A stretch of 64,000 bases of DNA from Crocodylus rhombifer (taxonomy: Eukaryota; Chordata; Crocodylia; Crocodylidae), in the NCBI GenBank assembly GCA_038503035.1, contig JAVSML010025226.1, forward strand, positions 769,462 through 833,461, in the 5' to 3' direction. How positions within the stretch are numbered: position 1 is the first letter of the stretch; the number at the start of each line of letters is the position of its first letter. The translations under genes and the position numbers were made by a program. Shown here one piece after another: positions 61,916-64,000 of the stretch. The notes beneath the pieces were generated by a model. It worked only from the letters and a program-made list of their open reading frames with translations. It had not been told where the DNA came from and made no database searches.

Positions 61916-63108
61916 TGACAATGGAGTCCTCCCACTATCACTGAGGTACTAACCACAAGATGGTGGGGCTGTAAAAATGTAACCTAAGGCATAATTTAAG
62001 ATAAGGTGTAATCTGGCCTGAAGAAACCTTTTACCTTTGAAAAGGAAACTCAAATAACTTGGCTCTCAAGGCATGTGAACAATGAAAGACTTACTATGCT
62101 AGGCAGCAGAAGTGGACTGCTCCAGGCATGCCACCTCCTGAAGTGGAAGGAATATAACCATGTTTTCCTAGGACTGAGGGTGGATGAATTTATAGTCAGG
62201 CTAATTGGCTCAGCTAAAGTGTTCCTTGAATTTGGCTGCATGGCTTCAAGTGTGGTTGGTAGCACATGCAGAGAAGCATGGCATGCTATTGCTGGCATGG
62301 TAAATTTATGGAGCAGACATCCCTCAAAACTGAGGTAGAGTTTACAAGGAAAACACAGACTCTCTTTCCCTGAAACTAAGTACATTTGACCTGGAGTCAC
62401 TGACAATTGAAATGAAATTGCATAAGGCAATTTTACAGAATCACTTTTCAGTTTAAGCCTATTTTCATCTGTATTTCTCACCAGCTGGGCACTAATCAAA
62501 ACCTGCCTTGGTTTCATTCAAATTTTTCAAGAATGGAGTTTAGTGGAGCCATTCCATCTTTTACCAGCTGAAGATATGGCCCTGTGTGTTGGAATATTTA
62601 GCTTTATTATTAATCAACCTTTGTACCTTCTCCATGTGTTGAAATATGTGTAATTTCTATATAATCTCTTCTGAATGCAGTCCAAGGACCCATTCATAGA
62701 CCATTCATTCTATTCATAAGGGCACAATATTGGAGAAAAAATGCTAGGATTCACCTCCTAGAGAGCTTTACCTGGCTAGGTCCAGTGGTAGTCTGTGTGT
62801 GAATTCATTAAAAAGATGTGATGTTTCACTATATTCCTTGGATAAAACTGAAAACTGATTAAATAGGCACAAGAATATTCAAATGAATTTGTTATGACAG
62901 GACTTTTGACCCAAGTATAGTTTCCTTCACTGACTTGGTCTTCTGGTCCCCAATGTATTTCTCTCAAGTGTAGCAACAGTAAGATAGAGGAAAAATATTT
63001 AGATCTTAAGGAAAGGGCACCTCATTGCACTATAGAAACCTTTCCTTCCATTTCTAATAATGATGGACCTAGGAAAGAATTGCAAGTTGCTTTAGCCAGG
63101 AAAATGCT
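61916..63108. other. Non-coding DNA, no feature seen
   Basis: No gene or clear repeat recognised. The 155-residue minus-strand open frame (62050-62517) has no known motif, no visible splice or promoter context, and overlaps a plus-strand frame. Confidence 0.45.
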
Positions 63109-63422
63109 GGGCACGTCTACACCAAATATTTACTGTGGAACTGCCTAACTAGCTCCCCAGGAAAGTCTCAGCACCTCCACATGAGCCCCTATTATGCCAC
63201 AGTATACTAATAAACACTGCCATAGTTTAGTACTTGTAAACACAAGTACTATTCTGCAGCAGAGTTTTTTACTCTGCACCAAAGCAAATGTAGATGCTGA
63301 CAGGGCTGGCTTCTGCTGGCTAGCCCTGCACTTGAACACCCTCATGCCCCAGCCAGCTAGCCCCTCCACAGCACGTTGAGCGGTGCCAGAGGACCCCTAG
63401 GCTGGCAGACTGACCCCCTAGG
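63109..63422. mobile_element. MITE family 1 copy interrupted by H3
   Basis: Starts GGGCACGTCTACACC like the other family 1 copies and runs through 'TGTAGATGCTGACAGGGCTG' and 'GCTGGCAGACTGACCCCCTA', the GC-rich core. It then stops where the H-type hAT end begins, so its second half should lie beyond the hAT insertion, outside the window. Confidence 0.65.
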
Positions 63423-64000
63423 CCATGGATGGGAAATTATTTTGACCAGAGGGCTGCTCATCAGTTTTGGTGAGCTGTTGAGGGCCGTGTGGGTAGCCCC
63501 ACCTCTTGACATTTGCCCCATTTCCCATCTCCATATTGGGACCAGAAGTCCCACCTTCTAAGCCCTGACCATTGCTACCAGAAGTCCCTCCCCTTGACTC
63601 CCAGAAATACTCCTCCTGGGAGGGGAGGGTTGCCATCTTGGAACTAGAAAAAAACCAAATCATACACTAAAACACCTACTATAACATATTTTAATTTTAA
63701 CTAAAAAAAGAATGTGTTATGATTTGTGTTTCCATACTGTATATAGGAGGGATTGCATACTATCTAAAAAATAAAGATTTACTCTTGTATAATGTGTGGG
63801 GGGATGGTTGGGGTCAGGGGGTGTATGGTGGGGTCTGAGGGGTGTGGATGGAGGGGTGCATGCATATGGTGGAGTGTGGGGTTGTGTGAGTGTATGGTAG
63901 GGTGTGGGGGTGTATGTGTGGGGGTTGTGAAGGGGTGTGGCTGTGTCTGGGAAGTAGAGACTATGTTGGGACTAAGTATATGTGGGTGAGTTCTGGGGGC
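63423..64000. mobile_element. Element H3: hAT-like copy, inverted, runs off the window
   Basis: 'CATGGATGGGAAATTATTTT' then 'GAGCTGTTGAGGGCCGTGTG' is the reverse complement of the right end of H1, and the G/GT-rich tract at 63790-64000 is the complement of the C/CA-rich tract of H1. The copy is therefore in the opposite orientation and incomplete. The open frame at 63792-63986 is Gly/Val/Cys low complexity. Confidence 0.78.

Noticed and set aside
62050..62517. 155-residue minus-strand frame as a possible gene
   Set aside because: No recognisable domain or signal, no splice or promoter context, and an overlapping plus-strand frame; kept only as unassigned DNA.
63790..64000. GT-rich tract as an independent satellite or telomere-like repeat
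   Set aside because: It is the complement of the C/CA-rich part of H1 and belongs to element H3; there is no TTAGGG array.
1..64000. CRISPR arrays, operons, prokaryotic promoters or phage genes
   Set aside because: The sequence is clearly vertebrate, with CR1, MIR and MITE content, and shows no regularly spaced short repeats or dense coding.

Overview
The window looks like non-coding genomic DNA of a sauropsid vertebrate, most likely a crocodilian (an alligator-like genome). The clues are CR1 LINEs of several ages with the typical 3' end, a MIR-type SINE, MITEs with GGGCATGTCTACA-like ends, and hAT-like elements built from 'GATTCAGCTGAATC'-type sequence. The taxon is inferred from recalled repeat families; no search was run. 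I find no intact cellular protein gene, exon, tRNA, rRNA, operon or CRISPR array. The long open frames are either CR1 remnants or low-complexity frames inside GC-rich repeats.

Layout. 0-6 kb: a truncated CR1 (RT remnant, + strand), then a GC-rich stretch with a decayed Myb/SANT-like domain on the minus strand and one hAT-like insertion (T1). 6-13.7 kb: AT-rich single-copy-looking DNA with two MITEs. 13.7-15.3 kb: a 1.6 kb hAT-like element (H1) with an internal direct/inverted/direct triplication. 15.3-27.4 kb: mostly unique DNA with old CR1 pieces, a 359 bp hAT-like MITE with a perfect 8 bp target-site duplication (TSD), an inverted pair of an interspersed module, a MIR and a MITE. 27.4-33.8 kb: a repeat cluster (T2, two MITEs, T4, a minus-strand CR1, element U). 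33.8-48.5 kb: AT-rich and poor in recognisable repeats, a candidate region for conserved regulatory DNA. 48.5-57.9 kb: scattered repeats (palindromic MITE, CR1 tail, H2, another hAT-like MITE, ancient CR1, MITE). 59.2-64 kb: T3, a three-layer nest (CR1 inside CR1, plus a 220 bp MITE inside the outer CR1), and a MITE broken by H3, which runs off the window.

The most notable pattern is that three kinds of non-autonomous element (T, H and U) carry large internal inverted repeats. T and H also have hAT-like ends and 7-8 bp target duplications. They resemble foldback elements, and their transcripts could form long hairpins. The nests and degree of decay give a relative order of insertion: ancient CR1/MIR/palindromic MITE remnants first, then the outer CR1, then the inner CR1 and small hAT-like MITEs.
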